Shown here piece by piece: positions 47,402-55,778 of a stretch of 64,000 bases of DNA; position 1 is the stretch's first letter, and the number at the start of each line of letters is the position of its first letter. Under the pieces are notes generated by a model. The model saw only the letters and a program-made list of their open reading frames with translations, made no database searches and had not been told where the DNA came from. The position numbers and the translations under genes were made by a program. Source of the DNA: Streptomyces galbus (GTDB lineage: Bacteria; Actinomycetota; Actinomycetes; Streptomycetales; Streptomycetaceae); NCBI RefSeq assembly GCF_005280195.1, contig NZ_SZPR01000007.1, positions 86,028 through 150,027 on the forward strand, given 5' to 3'.

Positions 47402-48132
47402 TAGCCGTGCCCCCCGTGTTCCGTCACCGCGCGGTGCACGATGGCCTCGAGCTGTTCGTGGTGGGCTCCCTTCCAGTACGCGCGGCCGCAGGAGCCGCAC
47501 CGGGCGAACACGTCGTACGTCCGGTGCGTGCCCTGGGCGAGCTGGTCGGCGACCTCGTCCTTGGTGGCCTCGCGCAGCAGGCCGTTGCAGGCGGTGCAGC
47601 GCGTCCAGGGGCGCAGCTCGGGGCGGAAGCGGCCGAGGACGTCGTCGAGCTGGTCGTCGGGGCGGGTGCTGTAGACGAACGCGCCCGCCCACAGCTCGCG
47701 GCGGCGCAGCAGGCCCCGGTCGCGGCTGAGCAGCACCCGCTGCTCGGCGGCCGACCGCGCGGCCAGCGCCGGGTCGCCGATGTCCGTCGACTCGTACGCC
47801 GTGTCCACGCCCAGCAGCCGCAGCCGGCGGGCGAGGGTGCCCAGGTGCACGTCGAGCAGGAAGCGCAGGGGCGCCCCGGGCACCCGCTGGGGGCGGGTGA
47901 CGGGCCGGACGCTCACCGACTCGCCGTCCGCCGGGACGTGCCCGGCCGGCACCCGGCGGCCGTCGACGACCAGCGCGCCGACCTCGGTGAGCGGGACGCC
48001 GAGCGACTCGACGACGTGGCCGAGCGTGGAGACGCCGTCGACGGCGAGCGCCGTGCTGCCGTGGCGCCGGGCGTGCGGGACGAACAGGGCCAGCTCGGGG
48101 GCGACGTCCACGTGGATCTCGGGTGCGGTCAC
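47401..48132 (-). CDS. Ubiquitin-fold (ThiS-like) / Mut7-C RNase fusion
   Basis: This 243-residue protein fuses an N-terminal beta-grasp domain of about 80 residues (EIHVDVAPELALFVP, ending VSVRPV) to a Mut7-C domain. The second part has a PIN-like core (FLLDVHLGTLARRLRLLGVDT, VLLSRDRGLLRRRELW) and a C-terminal zinc ribbon with two CxxC pairs (RCTACNG and RCGSCGRAYW). Comparative studies of prokaryotic ubiquitin-like proteins have noted this fusion and predicted an RNA-processing role. Its TAG stop codon abuts a miniature inverted-repeat element. Confidence 0.88.
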   Translation of the reverse strand: MTAPEIHVDVAPELALFVPHARRHGSTALAVDGVSTLGHVVESLGVPLTEVGALVVDGRRVPAGHVPADGESVSVRPVTRPQRVPGAPLRFLLDVHLGTLARRLRLLGVDTAYESTDIGDPALAARSAAEQRVLLSRDRGLLRRRELWAGAFVYSTRPDDQLDDVLGRFRPELRPWTRCTACNGLLREATKDEVADQLAQGTHRTYDVFARCGSCGRAYWKGAHHEQLEAIVHRAVTEHGGHG

Positions 48133-48165
48133 GAGGCCAGGATGACACGCGCGGGCGGGCCGACC

Positions 48166-48801
48166 TCAGGGCTTTTTCGCCGGGAACCCCTGCTCGAGCA
48201 CGGTCAGGGCGCGGTCGAGGAGGCCGTGCAGGTCCTCGCGCATGCCGCCCTCCGCCCAGTACTGGTAGACCTCCGCGAGGCCCCCGATCAACGACATCGT
48301 GTAGACCCGTACCTCCAGGTCGTCCGTGCCGAGGCCGGCGCGCTCGGCGACGGCCTCGGCGAGCATCCGGCCGGTGACGGACATGGTCTCCAGCATCCGG
48401 GCCCGCACCGCCGGGACCTGGTTCATCAGGTGCGCCCGCAGCCGGGTGACCTCCAGGTCCTGGTCGGACATCTGGACGGCCCGGCCGACGACGTACCGCA
48501 CGGAGTCCGTCCACGGCTCGTCCGCGGGACGCGAGCGCAGCTCCTGGAGCATCAGCGGGTCGTACTCGTCCGTGAGGACGATGTCCTCCTTGGTCGGGAA
48601 GTACCGGAAGACCGTGGACGGCGACACCTCGGCCCGCTCGGCGATCTGCTCGATCGTGGTGGCCTCGTACCCCTGCTCCTCGATCAGGGCGTAGGTCGCC
48701 TCACGGATCGCCGTCCTGGTCTTGATCTTCTTCCGTTCCCGGAGGCCCAGCCGGGGACCGTCCGCCGCGGAGGAGGTGTGTACGGGCGTCATGGACGTCA
48801 T
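48166..48801 (-). CDS. TetR-family regulator coupled to an MFS exporter
   Basis: This 211-residue regulator has a TetR N-terminal domain (RERKKIKTRTAIREATYALI, EATTIEQIAERAEVSPSTVFRYFP) and a C-terminal ligand domain in which RYVVGRAVQMSDQDLEVTR leads to helices lining a drug pocket. The ATG overlaps the stop codon of the upstream MFS gene (ATGA), so the repressor is translated with the pump it most likely represses. The stop lies 33 bases from the Mut7-C gene start, and all three genes run on the minus strand. Confidence 0.9.
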   Translation of the reverse strand: MTSMTPVHTSSAADGPRLGLRERKKIKTRTAIREATYALIEEQGYEATTIEQIAERAEVSPSTVFRYFPTKEDIVLTDEYDPLMLQELRSRPADEPWTDSVRYVVGRAVQMSDQDLEVTRLRAHLMNQVPAVRARMLETMSVTGRMLAEAVAERAGLGTDDLEVRVYTMSLIGGLAEVYQYWAEGGMREDLHGLLDRALTVLEQGFPAKKP

Positions 48802-50342
48802 TGTCGGGCATCGGCCTCCTCGCCAGCCATGACGGGCACGGCGGGCGCCCGCTCCGGCCGGGGCGCGCCCGGCAGGAAGGCCGCCGCGGGCAGCGCCGAG
48901 ACCAGGGCGGCGACGCCGCACACCAGCAGCACGACGCCCATGCCGTGGACGTAGGCGCTGTCGGCGGAGGCCGCCAGGTCGGCGGAGCCCACCCGCTCGG
49001 CGACGAGGTGCGCGGCGACCACGGAGTCCCCGGCGGTGCCGGCGGCCCGAGGCGGCAGCCCGCCGGTGTCGAGGCGGTCGCGGAAGGTGCCGGCGAGCAG
49101 GCTGCCGAGCAGGGCGATGCCGATCGCGCCGCCCACCTGGCGCAGGGTCATCAGCAGGCCGGAGCCGCTGCCGGCGCGGTCGCGGGGCAGGGCGTCCAGG
49201 GCGCTGTTCATCGCGGGGATGAGCGCGAAGCCGAAGCCGAGCCCGGTGACGGACAGCCACAGCGCGGTGAAGCCGTAGCCGGAGTCCGTCGTGGTCCCGC
49301 TGCCGAGGAACGCGGCGAACGCGAGGACGACCAGGCCGGCGGTCACCGCGGCGCGGGCGCCGAAACGCGCGGTGAGCTGCGGGGCGGTGCGCGAGGCGAC
49401 CAGCAGGCCGCCCATCATCGGCAGCAGCCGCAGCCCGGTGCCGAGGGCGTCGTGGCCGAGCACGGCCTGGAGGTAGGGCGGCAGCACGAACAGCAGGCCG
49501 GACAGGACGAACATCACCAGGGTCGCGGCGACGGTGTTGAGCAGGAAGCCGCGGTGGGCGAGCAGGGTCATGTCGAGCATGGGCCGCTCGACGCGGCGTT
49601 CGCGCAGGACGAGCGCGGTGAGGAGGACGACGGACCCCCCGAGGGCGCCCAGCACCAGCGCGTCGCCCCAGCCGCGGCCGGGTGCCTCGATGATCCCGTA
49701 GACCAGGGCGGCGAGGCCGGTCGCGGTGAGCGCGGTGGACACCGCGTCGACCTTGGGGGAGGCGGGGTCCCGGGTCTCCGGGAGCAGGAAGAGGCAGGCG
49801 GCGATGCCGACGGCGGCCATGGGCACGTTGACCAGGAACACCGAGCCCCACCAGAAGTGGTTCAGCAGCCAGCCGCCCACGATCGGGCCGAGCGGCAGGC
49901 CCAGCGCGGAGGCGGCGGAGGTGATGCCGACGGCCTTGGCGCGCTCCTCGGGGGCGAACAGGGAGGGCAGCACGGAGAGCGCGAGCGGGGTGACCAGGGC
50001 CGCGCCGACGCCCATCACGGCGCGGGCGGCGATCACCGTCCCCACCCCGCCGGCCAGCGCGCCGGCCAGGGAGCCGGCCAGGAAGATCCCGAGTCCGACG
50101 ACGAGCATCAGGCGCCGTCCGAAGCGGTCGCCGAGCAGACCGGCCGGGAGCATCAGCGCGGCGAAGACGACGACGTAGGCGTCGGCCATCCACTGCTGCT
50201 CGCCGGTGGTGGCGCCCAGGTCGGCGGCCATGGTCGGCAGGGCCACGTTGAGGATCGTCGTGTCGAAGCCCAGGGTCAGCATGCTCGCGACCAGGGCGGC
50301 GAGGGCCCACCAGCGACGGGGGTCCGGAGTGAAGGTGTCCAT
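48798..50342 (-). CDS. MFS drug exporter (DHA2, 14 membrane segments)
   Basis: This 514-residue proton-coupled exporter shows the 14-helix DHA2 pattern. The motif A loop is GLLGDRFGRRLMLVVG. Motif C, typical of antiporters, is GVGAALVTPLALSVLPSLF-like near residue 112. TLGFDTTILNVALPTMAADL is the helix-1 motif D1. Substrates are probably cationic or lipophilic drugs. It forms a tightly coupled pair with the TetR gene. Two TTGACA sequences lie just upstream. The ATG sits close to the predicted transcription start. Confidence 0.92.
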   Translation of the reverse strand: MDTFTPDPRRWWALAALVASMLTLGFDTTILNVALPTMAADLGATTGEQQWMADAYVVVFAALMLPAGLLGDRFGRRLMLVVGLGIFLAGSLAGALAGGVGTVIAARAVMGVGAALVTPLALSVLPSLFAPEERAKAVGITSAASALGLPLGPIVGGWLLNHFWWGSVFLVNVPMAAVGIAACLFLLPETRDPASPKVDAVSTALTATGLAALVYGIIEAPGRGWGDALVLGALGGSVVLLTALVLRERRVERPMLDMTLLAHRGFLLNTVAATLVMFVLSGLLFVLPPYLQAVLGHDALGTGLRLLPMMGGLLVASRTAPQLTARFGARAAVTAGLVVLAFAAFLGSGTTTDSGYGFTALWLSVTGLGFGFALIPAMNSALDALPRDRAGSGSGLLMTLRQVGGAIGIALLGSLLAGTFRDRLDTGGLPPRAAGTAGDSVVAAHLVAERVGSADLAASADSAYVHGMGVVLLVCGVAALVSALPAAAFLPGAPRPERAPAVPVMAGEEADARQ

Positions 50343-50349
50343 GAAGTGA

Positions 50350-50379
50350 GAGTAACTGTCAAAAGCCGAGTCCTGTCAA
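50350..50379 (-). promoter_or_regulatory. Promoter of the MFS-TetR operon
   Basis: On the minus strand TTGACA (50379-50374), 18 bases and TTACTC (50355-50350) form a plausible promoter. TTGACAG recurs 17 bases downstream of itself, inside the spacer. The predicted start of transcription is almost at the ATG (50342), so the transcript may be leaderless. The repeats could be the TetR operator half-sites. Confidence 0.45.
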
Positions 50380-50414
50380 TTGAGAGAGGAAGTCAGTCGG
50401 TTCGGCGCACGAAA

Positions 50415-50443
50415 AAGGGCCACGGCGGGAAGCCGTGGCCCTT
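50415..50443 (-). terminator. Intrinsic terminator of the hemolysin III gene
   Basis: AAGGGCCACGGC (50415-50426) and GCCGTGGCCCTT (50432-50443) form a 12-base-pair stem with a GGGAA loop. Read on the minus strand the stem is followed by further T residues (complement of 50411-50416), giving a classical Rho-independent terminator 33 bases after the hemolysin stop codon. It also insulates the MFS operon upstream region. Confidence 0.85.
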
Positions 50444-50475
50444 CGGTCGGGTGCGGGCACCTCACGCGTGGCGCG

Positions 50476-51255
50476 TCACGCGTGCTGGTACGCCACCAGC
50501 GAGATGCCGACGTAGTGCACCGCGAACGCGGCCAGCGTGAGGGAGTGGAACACCTCGTGGAAGCCGAACCAGCGCGGTGAGGGGTTCGGGCGCTTGATGC
50601 CGTAGACGATGCCGCCCGCGCTGTAGAGCAGACCGCCGACGATCACCAGGATCAGCACGGCGAGGCCGCCGGCGTGCAGGAAGTCGGGCAGGAAGAACAC
50701 GGCCGCCCAGCCCATCGCGATGTAGCAGGGCGTGTAGAGCCAGCGCGGCGCGCCCACCCAGAAGACCCGGAAGACGATGCCGGCGCCCGCGGCGGCCCAG
50801 ATGCCCCACAGCAGCCACCGGCCCTTGACGCCCGGCAGGAGCAGCAGGGTCAGCGGGGTGTAGGTGCCGGCGATGATCAGGAAGATGTTGGCGTGGTCCA
50901 GCCGGCGCAGGATGCCGTCCATGCGCGGGCTCCAGTCGCCCCGGTGGTACAGGGCGCTCACGCCGAACAGCAGGCAGGCCGTCAGGGCGTAGATGCCGCA
51001 GGCGATCCGGCCGCGGGGGGAGTCCGCCAGCGCGGTGAGCACCAGGCCGGCGATCAGCGCGGCCGGGAACATGCCCAGGTGCAGCCAGCCGCGCAGCTTC
51101 GGCTTGATCGGCTCGGTGAGGTGCTCGGCGACCTGCTGCTTGACCTGCTGGGCGAACTGGTGGGCGGTCGAGGGCGTGGTGGAGGAGGAGCGCGCACCGG
51201 AACGGCGGCCGGCGGCCGGCGAGTCCGAGGGCACGTCGGGGACGGGCGCAGTCAT
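50476..51255 (-). CDS. Hemolysin III family (PAQR/YqfA) membrane protein
   Basis: This 259-residue protein has a 60-residue polar N-terminal tail and seven predicted membrane helices. The PAQR family motifs are SALYHRGDWSPR (the S-x-x-x-H site), RLDHANIFLIIAGTYTPL (the D-H site) and FGFHEVFHSLTLAAFAVHY (the H-x-x-x-H site), which together bind a metal. Bacterial members are proposed to modulate membrane fluidity or lipid hydrolysis; hemolysis itself is not established for most. The ATG at 51255 is preferred because the alternative upstream start would place an operator-like palindrome inside the coding region. Confidence 0.9.
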   Translation of the reverse strand: MTAPVPDVPSDSPAAGRRSGARSSSTTPSTAHQFAQQVKQQVAEHLTEPIKPKLRGWLHLGMFPAALIAGLVLTALADSPRGRIACGIYALTACLLFGVSALYHRGDWSPRMDGILRRLDHANIFLIIAGTYTPLTLLLLPGVKGRWLLWGIWAAAGAGIVFRVFWVGAPRWLYTPCYIAMGWAAVFFLPDFLHAGGLAVLILVIVGGLLYSAGGIVYGIKRPNPSPRWFGFHEVFHSLTLAAFAVHYVGISLVAYQHA

Positions 51256-51610
51256 ACGCCGAATTTTACTTACGGAGCCGTAAGTCATGGATCAGCCCCC
51301 GCCTCACCTGCCGCGAACGGCCGTCATCTTGTGCTTCCACAGGGGCTGTTCGCCCTCGTTTCTTTGGTGAAACCCGCGGTTCGCCCAAAGAACGCCCCCT
51401 TGAACGCCAAGTGGACGCAAAGGAACGCCGTGCACGTGGCGAGCCTCACTCCGCTCATCTGTGACCTCCTCTGGACAGATGGGCCCGTCCGTCGGAGGAT
51501 CAAATGAGTGCGGTCGGCACCGGATGAGCGCAGCCAGGGAGGCGGCGCGGCATCCGGGTCGCGGCCCCCACGGGGCAGACAAGGACAAAATCCCTCACCT
51601 AGGAGCGATC
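51256..51610. other. Non-coding region between hemolysin III and pckG
   Basis: This 355-base divergent promoter region is notably AT-richer than its surroundings. It contains the ACTTACGG palindrome near the hemolysin start and, nearer pckG, an inverted repeat TTCTTTGG (51360-51367) / CCAAAGAA (51385-51392) with a 17-base centre. A further AAAGAACG/CAAAGGAACG pair follows at 51387-51427. No ORF looks genuine. The repeats may be metabolic-control sites for pckG. Confidence 0.45.
51268..51285. promoter_or_regulatory. Palindromic operator in front of hemolysin III
   Basis: ACTTACGG-AG-CCGTAAGT has perfect eight-base arms with a two-base centre, 12 bases upstream of the hemolysin III start. Its size and form are typical for TetR-family repressors. 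The TetR gene at 48166 already has its own coupled target, so the cognate regulator may lie elsewhere. Confidence 0.6.
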
Positions 51611-53434
51611 GTGGCGCGCGACATCGCGGCTCCCCCCGTCACCCCGACCACTCATCAGGAACTGATCTCGTGGGTCAACGAGATCGCGGAGCTGACCCAG
51701 CCGGACGCCGTGGTCTGGTGCGACGGATCCGAGGCCGAGTACGAGCGGCTGTGCGACGAGCTCGTGGCGAAGGGCACCTTCCGCAAGCTCGACCCGATCA
51801 AGCGCCCGAACTCCTACTACGCCGCCTCCGACCCGACCGACGTCGCGCGCGTCGAGGACCGGACCTTCATCTGCTCCGAGAAGGAGGAGGACGCCGGCCC
51901 CACCAACCACTGGAAGGACCCCGCCGAGATGCGGGAGGTCTTCACCGGTGAGCAGGGCCTGTTCCGCGGCTCCATGCGCGGCCGCACCATGTACGTCGTG
52001 CCCTTCTGCATGGGCCCGCTCGGCTCCCCGCTGTCCGCGATCGGCGTCGAGATCACCGACTCCGCCTACGTCGCCGTCTCCATGCGCACCATGACCCGCA
52101 TGGGACGGCCCGTCCTGGACGAACTCGGCTCCGAGGGCTTCTTCGTCAAGGCCGTGCACACCCTGGGCGCGCCGCTGGAGGAGGGCCAGGAGGACGTGCC
52201 GTGGCCCTGCAACTCCACCAAGTACATCTCGCACTTCCCCGAGTCCCGCGAGATCTGGTCCTACGGCTCCGGCTACGGCGGCAACGCCCTGCTCGGCAAG
52301 AAGTGCTACGCCCTGCGCATCGCCTCCGTCATGGCCCGCGACGAGGGCTGGCTCGCCGAGCACATGCTGATCCTCAAGCTCACCCCGCCGCAGGGCGAGT
52401 CGAAGTACGTGGCCGCCGCCTTCCCCAGCGCCTGCGGCAAGACCAACCTCGCCATGCTGGAACCCACCGTCTCCGGCTGGACGGTGGAGACCATCGGCGA
52501 CGACATCGCCTGGATGCGCTTCGGCGAGGACGGCCGCCTGTACGCCATCAACCCCGAGGCGGGGTTCTTCGGCGTCGCGCCCGGCACCGGTGAGCACACC
52601 AACGCCAACGCGATGAAGACGCTGTGGGGCAACGCCGTCTTCACCAACGTCGCGCTCACCGACGACAACGACGTGTGGTGGGAGGGCATGACCGAGGAGC
52701 TGCCGGCCCACCTCACCGACTGGAAGGGCAACGACTGGACGCCCGACTCCACGACCCCGGCCGCGCACCCCAACGCCCGTTTCACCGTGCCGGCCGCGCA
52801 GTGCCCGATCATCGCGCCCGAGTGGGAGGACCCCAAGGGCGTGCCGATCTCCGCGATCCTCTTCGGCGGACGCCGCGCCAGCGCCGTACCGCTGGTCACC
52901 GAGTCCTTCGACTGGAACCACGGCGTCTTCCTCGGCGCCAACGTGGCCTCCGAGAAGACCGCAGCCGCCGAGGGCAAGGTCGGCGAGCTGCGCCGCGACC
53001 CGTTCGCGATGCTGCCGTTCTGCGGCTACAACATGGGCGACTACATGGCCCACTGGGTCGACGTGGCCAAGGACAAGGACCAGTCCAAGCTGCCGAAGAT
53101 CTACTACGTCAACTGGTTCCGCAAGGACGACGCGGGCCGGTTCGTCTGGCCCGGCTTCGGTGAGAACTCCCGCGTCCTGAAGTGGATCGTGGAGCGCCTG
53201 GAGGGCCGGGCCGAGGGCGTCGAGACGCCGATCGGTGTCCTGCCGGCCAAGGGCGCCCTCGACACCGAGGGCCTGGACCTGTCCGAGTCCGACCTCGACT
53301 TCCTGCTGACCGTCGACAAGGACGTGTGGCGCGAGGAGGCGGCGCTCGTGCCGGAGCACCTCAACACCTTCGGCGACCACACCCCGAAGGAGCTGTGGGA
53401 CCAGTACCACGCGCTGGTGGAGCGCCTCGGCTGA
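51611..53434 (+). CDS. pckG: Phosphoenolpyruvate carboxykinase (GTP)
   Basis: This 607-residue gluconeogenic enzyme converts oxaloacetate and GTP to PEP, CO2 and GDP. Typical GTP-class motifs are [20 protein letters not shown] (with the substrate-binding Arg), the P-loop [13 protein letters not shown] and the nearby [21 protein letters not shown] metal-binding segment, then [14 protein letters not shown] and [13 protein letters not shown]. The GTG start follows AGGAGCGATC, a good ribosome site; the frame extends 50 codons further upstream through the promoter region, which is rejected. The inverted repeats upstream may mediate carbon-source control. Confidence 0.96.
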   Translation: MARDIAAPPVTPTTHQELISWVNEIAELTQPDAVVWCDGSEAEYERLCDELVAKGTFRKLDPIKRPNSYYAASDPTDVARVEDRTFICSEKEEDAGPTNHWKDPAEMREVFTGEQGLFRGSMRGRTMYVVPFCMGPLGSPLSAIGVEITDSAYVAVSMRTMTRMGRPVLDELGSEGFFVKAVHTLGAPLEEGQEDVPWPCNSTKYISHFPESREIWSYGSGYGGNALLGKKCYALRIASVMARDEGWLAEHMLILKLTPPQGESKYVAAAFPSACGKTNLAMLEPTVSGWTVETIGDDIAWMRFGEDGRLYAINPEAGFFGVAPGTGEHTNANAMKTLWGNAVFTNVALTDDNDVWWEGMTEELPAHLTDWKGNDWTPDSTTPAAHPNARFTVPAAQCPIIAPEWEDPKGVPISAILFGGRRASAVPLVTESFDWNHGVFLGANVASEKTAAAEGKVGELRRDPFAMLPFCGYNMGDYMAHWVDVAKDKDQSKLPKIYYVNWFRKDDAGRFVWPGFGENSRVLKWIVERLEGRAEGVETPIGVLPAKGALDTEGLDLSESDLDFLLTVDKDVWREEAALVPEHLNTFGDHTPKELWDQYHALVERLG

Positions 53435-53626
53435 GCCACCGCTCCCCCCGAACTCCGCGGCCGGTCTTCCGAGTGTGCCCTGACCAGCAACATCGTCACG
53501 GGCCGGCCGCGGTGCCGACCGGCGAGGTCCCGCACAACGGCGTGCGGGGCCACGGGCCCGCCGCCGTGCCCCCGTCCGCCCCGACGGGAGCACGGCGACG
53601 GGCCCTCGCCCGTTCCCGGGAGACCC

Positions 53627-54226
53627 TCAGCGGTCCTCCAGGTAGCGGGTGTGGGTCTCCTGCCGCCGGGCGTCCGCCTCCTTGAGCACCGCCGCCAGGG
53701 CGACCGTCTCCCGTGCCAGCAGTCCCAGTTGGCGGTCCAGGTGCCGCTCCGGCGACTCCTGGCCCGGCGCGAGCCGGTTCCACCACCGGGCCCGTACGAA
53801 GCTGTCGACCGCCTCGGGAAGGTCCTGGCGCACGGTCCTCGCCACGGTGTGCAGGCCCTCGGGGTCCTGGGCCAGCGCGTCGGCACCCTGCCCGGGCTCC
53901 AGCAACGCCCCCAGCAACGACGTCAGTTCGGTGACCCGGGGCGCCACCGAAGGCGGCAGGCCGACGTCGCCGAGGTAGCCGTTCAGACGGGCCAGGTCGG
54001 CCCGCAGCTCCTCCAGCCGGTCCGACGGCGTCGGGAAGTCCGGCACCGCGGGCCGCTCCGGCGGGGCGAGGAGGGCGCCCGCGCCGTAGAGCCCGGCCAC
54101 CACCACGGGCCAGTAGGGTCCGGCCACCCCGGTGAACGTCAGGACCAGGCCCAGCAGCCCGCACGCGCCGCCCATGAGGTTCTTGCGGGACTCCAGGTAG
54201 CCGAGGACGCGGTCACTGGTAGCCAC
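53627..54226 (-). CDS. Two-helix membrane protein closing the TelA operon
   Basis: This 199-residue protein starts at GTG, 14 bases inside the end of the VWA gene. It has two adjacent hydrophobic segments near residues 18-53 (ACGLLGLVLTFTG and VVVAGLYGAGALL) followed by a cytoplasmic helical domain of about 145 residues. It resembles the 5-bromo-4-chloroindolyl-phosphate hydrolysis (XpaC/TelA-associated) proteins in layout, which often accompany TelA genes; this assignment is tentative. By overlap it is translated with the VWA lipoprotein and probably belongs to the same membrane complex. Confidence 0.7.
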   Translation of the reverse strand: MATSDRVLGYLESRKNLMGGACGLLGLVLTFTGVAGPYWPVVVAGLYGAGALLAPPERPAVPDFPTPSDRLEELRADLARLNGYLGDVGLPPSVAPRVTELTSLLGALLEPGQGADALAQDPEGLHTVARTVRQDLPEAVDSFVRARWWNRLAPGQESPERHLDRQLGLLARETVALAAVLKEADARRQETHTRYLEDR

Positions 54227-55778
54227 GGATCTCCTCGAACGCGCCGTCCAGCGAGCCGTCGCGGGCGTCGAACAGGCGGCCGCCGGTCAGGCCGGCGATG
54301 TGCTCCAGCTCCTCGCGGTCGGAGTCGCCGAACAGGACGGTGAAGACCGGGATGCGGCGGCGGTCGGCGGCCAGGCCCCGGTAGAAGGCGTCGAAGTCGC
54401 CCGCCTTGGCGCCCGTCGTGTTCTCGCCGTCGGTCATCAGCACGATCGAGGTGAACGCGTCCCGGTCCCCGCCGAGGTGGTCGTACGCCTTCTCCAGCGA
54501 CGTGTAGAGCGCGGTCTTGCCGTCCGCGGCGAGGGCGTCGGTGTCCGCGCGGATCGCCCGCAGGCCCCGGCCGGGGTCGGCCGGCTCGACGACGTGGGTG
54601 CGCACGTCCTTCACGTCCGACCCGAACGGCATCAGCGTCACCTCCTCCCGGTCGCGGAAGTCGCCGGTGAGCCCGGTCAGCGCCGTCTTCAGCCGGGCCA
54701 GGCGGTCGCCCTCCATCGAGCCGGAGGTGTCCAGCACGTACACCGTCCGCGAGGGCCGGCGCAGGTCGTTCTCGTAGGCGTCCAGCAGCCCGTCGGCCAC
54801 CGACCGGGTGCCCGGGAAGGGCAGTTCGCGGCGGCGGGCGGTGTCCAGGCCGGCGCCCGGCGGCACCGAGGGGACGACCGGGCGGCGGTGCGTGGTGTCG
54901 GTGATGAGCTTCTGCAGCGGCGCCGAGCACAGCGCCTCGGTGACCCGCCGGACGTCCTCGCGGGCCGCGGCGCCGGTGGAGGCGAGCGAGGACAGCGGGT
55001 AGTCGGCGGTGATGACGCCGTCGGCCGGGCGGATCACGGTCAGACCCGGGATGCCCTCGAGGACGGACTCGTAGTTGAGCAGCGCGTCCACGTCGCCGCG
55101 CCGCCGGTAGGCGCCCGCCAGCCAGCCCGACGAGCCCGACGTGAGCTTCTGGCCCCGGAAGAACTCCTTCAGCCGCGGGGTCGCCCCGCGCACGTCGGCG
55201 TCGGTGAGCGCGGACTGCGCACCGGACAGCGCCGAGGCCACCGAGACGAGCGTGGAGAAGCCCGAGTTGGAGCGCGCCGGGTCCGTCATGCCGTACGTCA
55301 GCCGCCCGGACCGTACGGCCTGTTCGACGTCGGTCCAGGTGACGTCGGCGGGGTTCCAGCCGAGGGCCCGCACGGTGGCCGGGCGGACGCCGACGGCGAC
55401 CGGGCTGGACATCACCGGCGTCTCGGAGACGACCTTGCGCGCCGCGTCGGGGCGCAGCCGCAGGTAGTCGTCGGACGACAGCCACAGGGCGTCGTACCGG
55501 CCGTCGGCCTTCCCCCGGGCGAGCAGGTCGACGGCGTCGAGGGTGCCCATGTAGGTGGGGCGCACGGTGACGCCGGTGCTGCGGGCGACCTGGGCGAGGA
55601 CCGTGGTCATGTCGCTGAGCTCGCTGGAGGCGAGCACGCGCAGGGTGCCGGGCCGGGCGGCGTCCGGGTCGGTGTCCGTCTGCTGCCCGGAGGCGGTGCA
55701 GCCGGTCAGGAGGGCCGCCGCCGCGAGCGCGGCGGCGAGGAGGCGTCCGGGCCGGTACGGCCGGAGTCGTGTCGTCAC
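54213..55778 (-). CDS. PBP2-like / VWA fusion lipoprotein
   Basis: This 521-residue lipoprotein starts at GTG, overlapping the telA stop by four bases. The lipobox is LLTGC (Cys near residue 27). Residues about 45-310 form a type 2 periplasmic-binding fold (LRVLASSELSDMTTVL, TDPARSNSGF, LLNYESVL). Residues about 335-520 are a von Willebrand A domain with an intact MIDAS: VYVLDTSGSM supplies DxSxS, the Thr lies in KTALYT, and the Asp in LMTDGENTT. VWA domains bind protein partners via a divalent metal. The fused binding domain resembles that of the first protein in the operon, so partner or ligand sharing is plausible. The whole protein should be outside the membrane. Confidence 0.88.
   Translation of the reverse strand: MTTRLRPYRPGRLLAAALAAAALLTGCTASGQQTDTDPDAARPGTLRVLASSELSDMTTVLAQVARSTGVTVRPTYMGTLDAVDLLARGKADGRYDALWLSSDDYLRLRPDAARKVVSETPVMSSPVAVGVRPATVRALGWNPADVTWTDVEQAVRSGRLTYGMTDPARSNSGFSTLVSVASALSGAQSALTDADVRGATPRLKEFFRGQKLTSGSSGWLAGAYRRRGDVDALLNYESVLEGIPGLTVIRPADGVITADYPLSSLASTGAAAREDVRRVTEALCSAPLQKLITDTTHRRPVVPSVPPGAGLDTARRRELPFPGTRSVADGLLDAYENDLRRPSRTVYVLDTSGSMEGDRLARLKTALTGLTGDFRDREEVTLMPFGSDVKDVRTHVVEPADPGRGLRAIRADTDALAADGKTALYTSLEKAYDHLGGDRDAFTSIVLMTDGENTTGAKAGDFDAFYRGLAADRRRIPVFTVLFGDSDREELEHIAGLTGGRLFDARDGSLDGAFEEIRGYQ

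Noticed and set aside
48798..50342. Mobile resistance gene acquired by transfer
   Set aside because: The MFS-TetR pair has the same base composition and codon use as its neighbours, with no flanking insertion-sequence or attachment-site repeats.
51461..51610. 50-codon N-terminal extension of pckG
   Set aside because: It has no similarity to PckG as I know it and lies in an AT-richer promoter region. The GTG at 51611 has a good ribosome site and gives the standard length.
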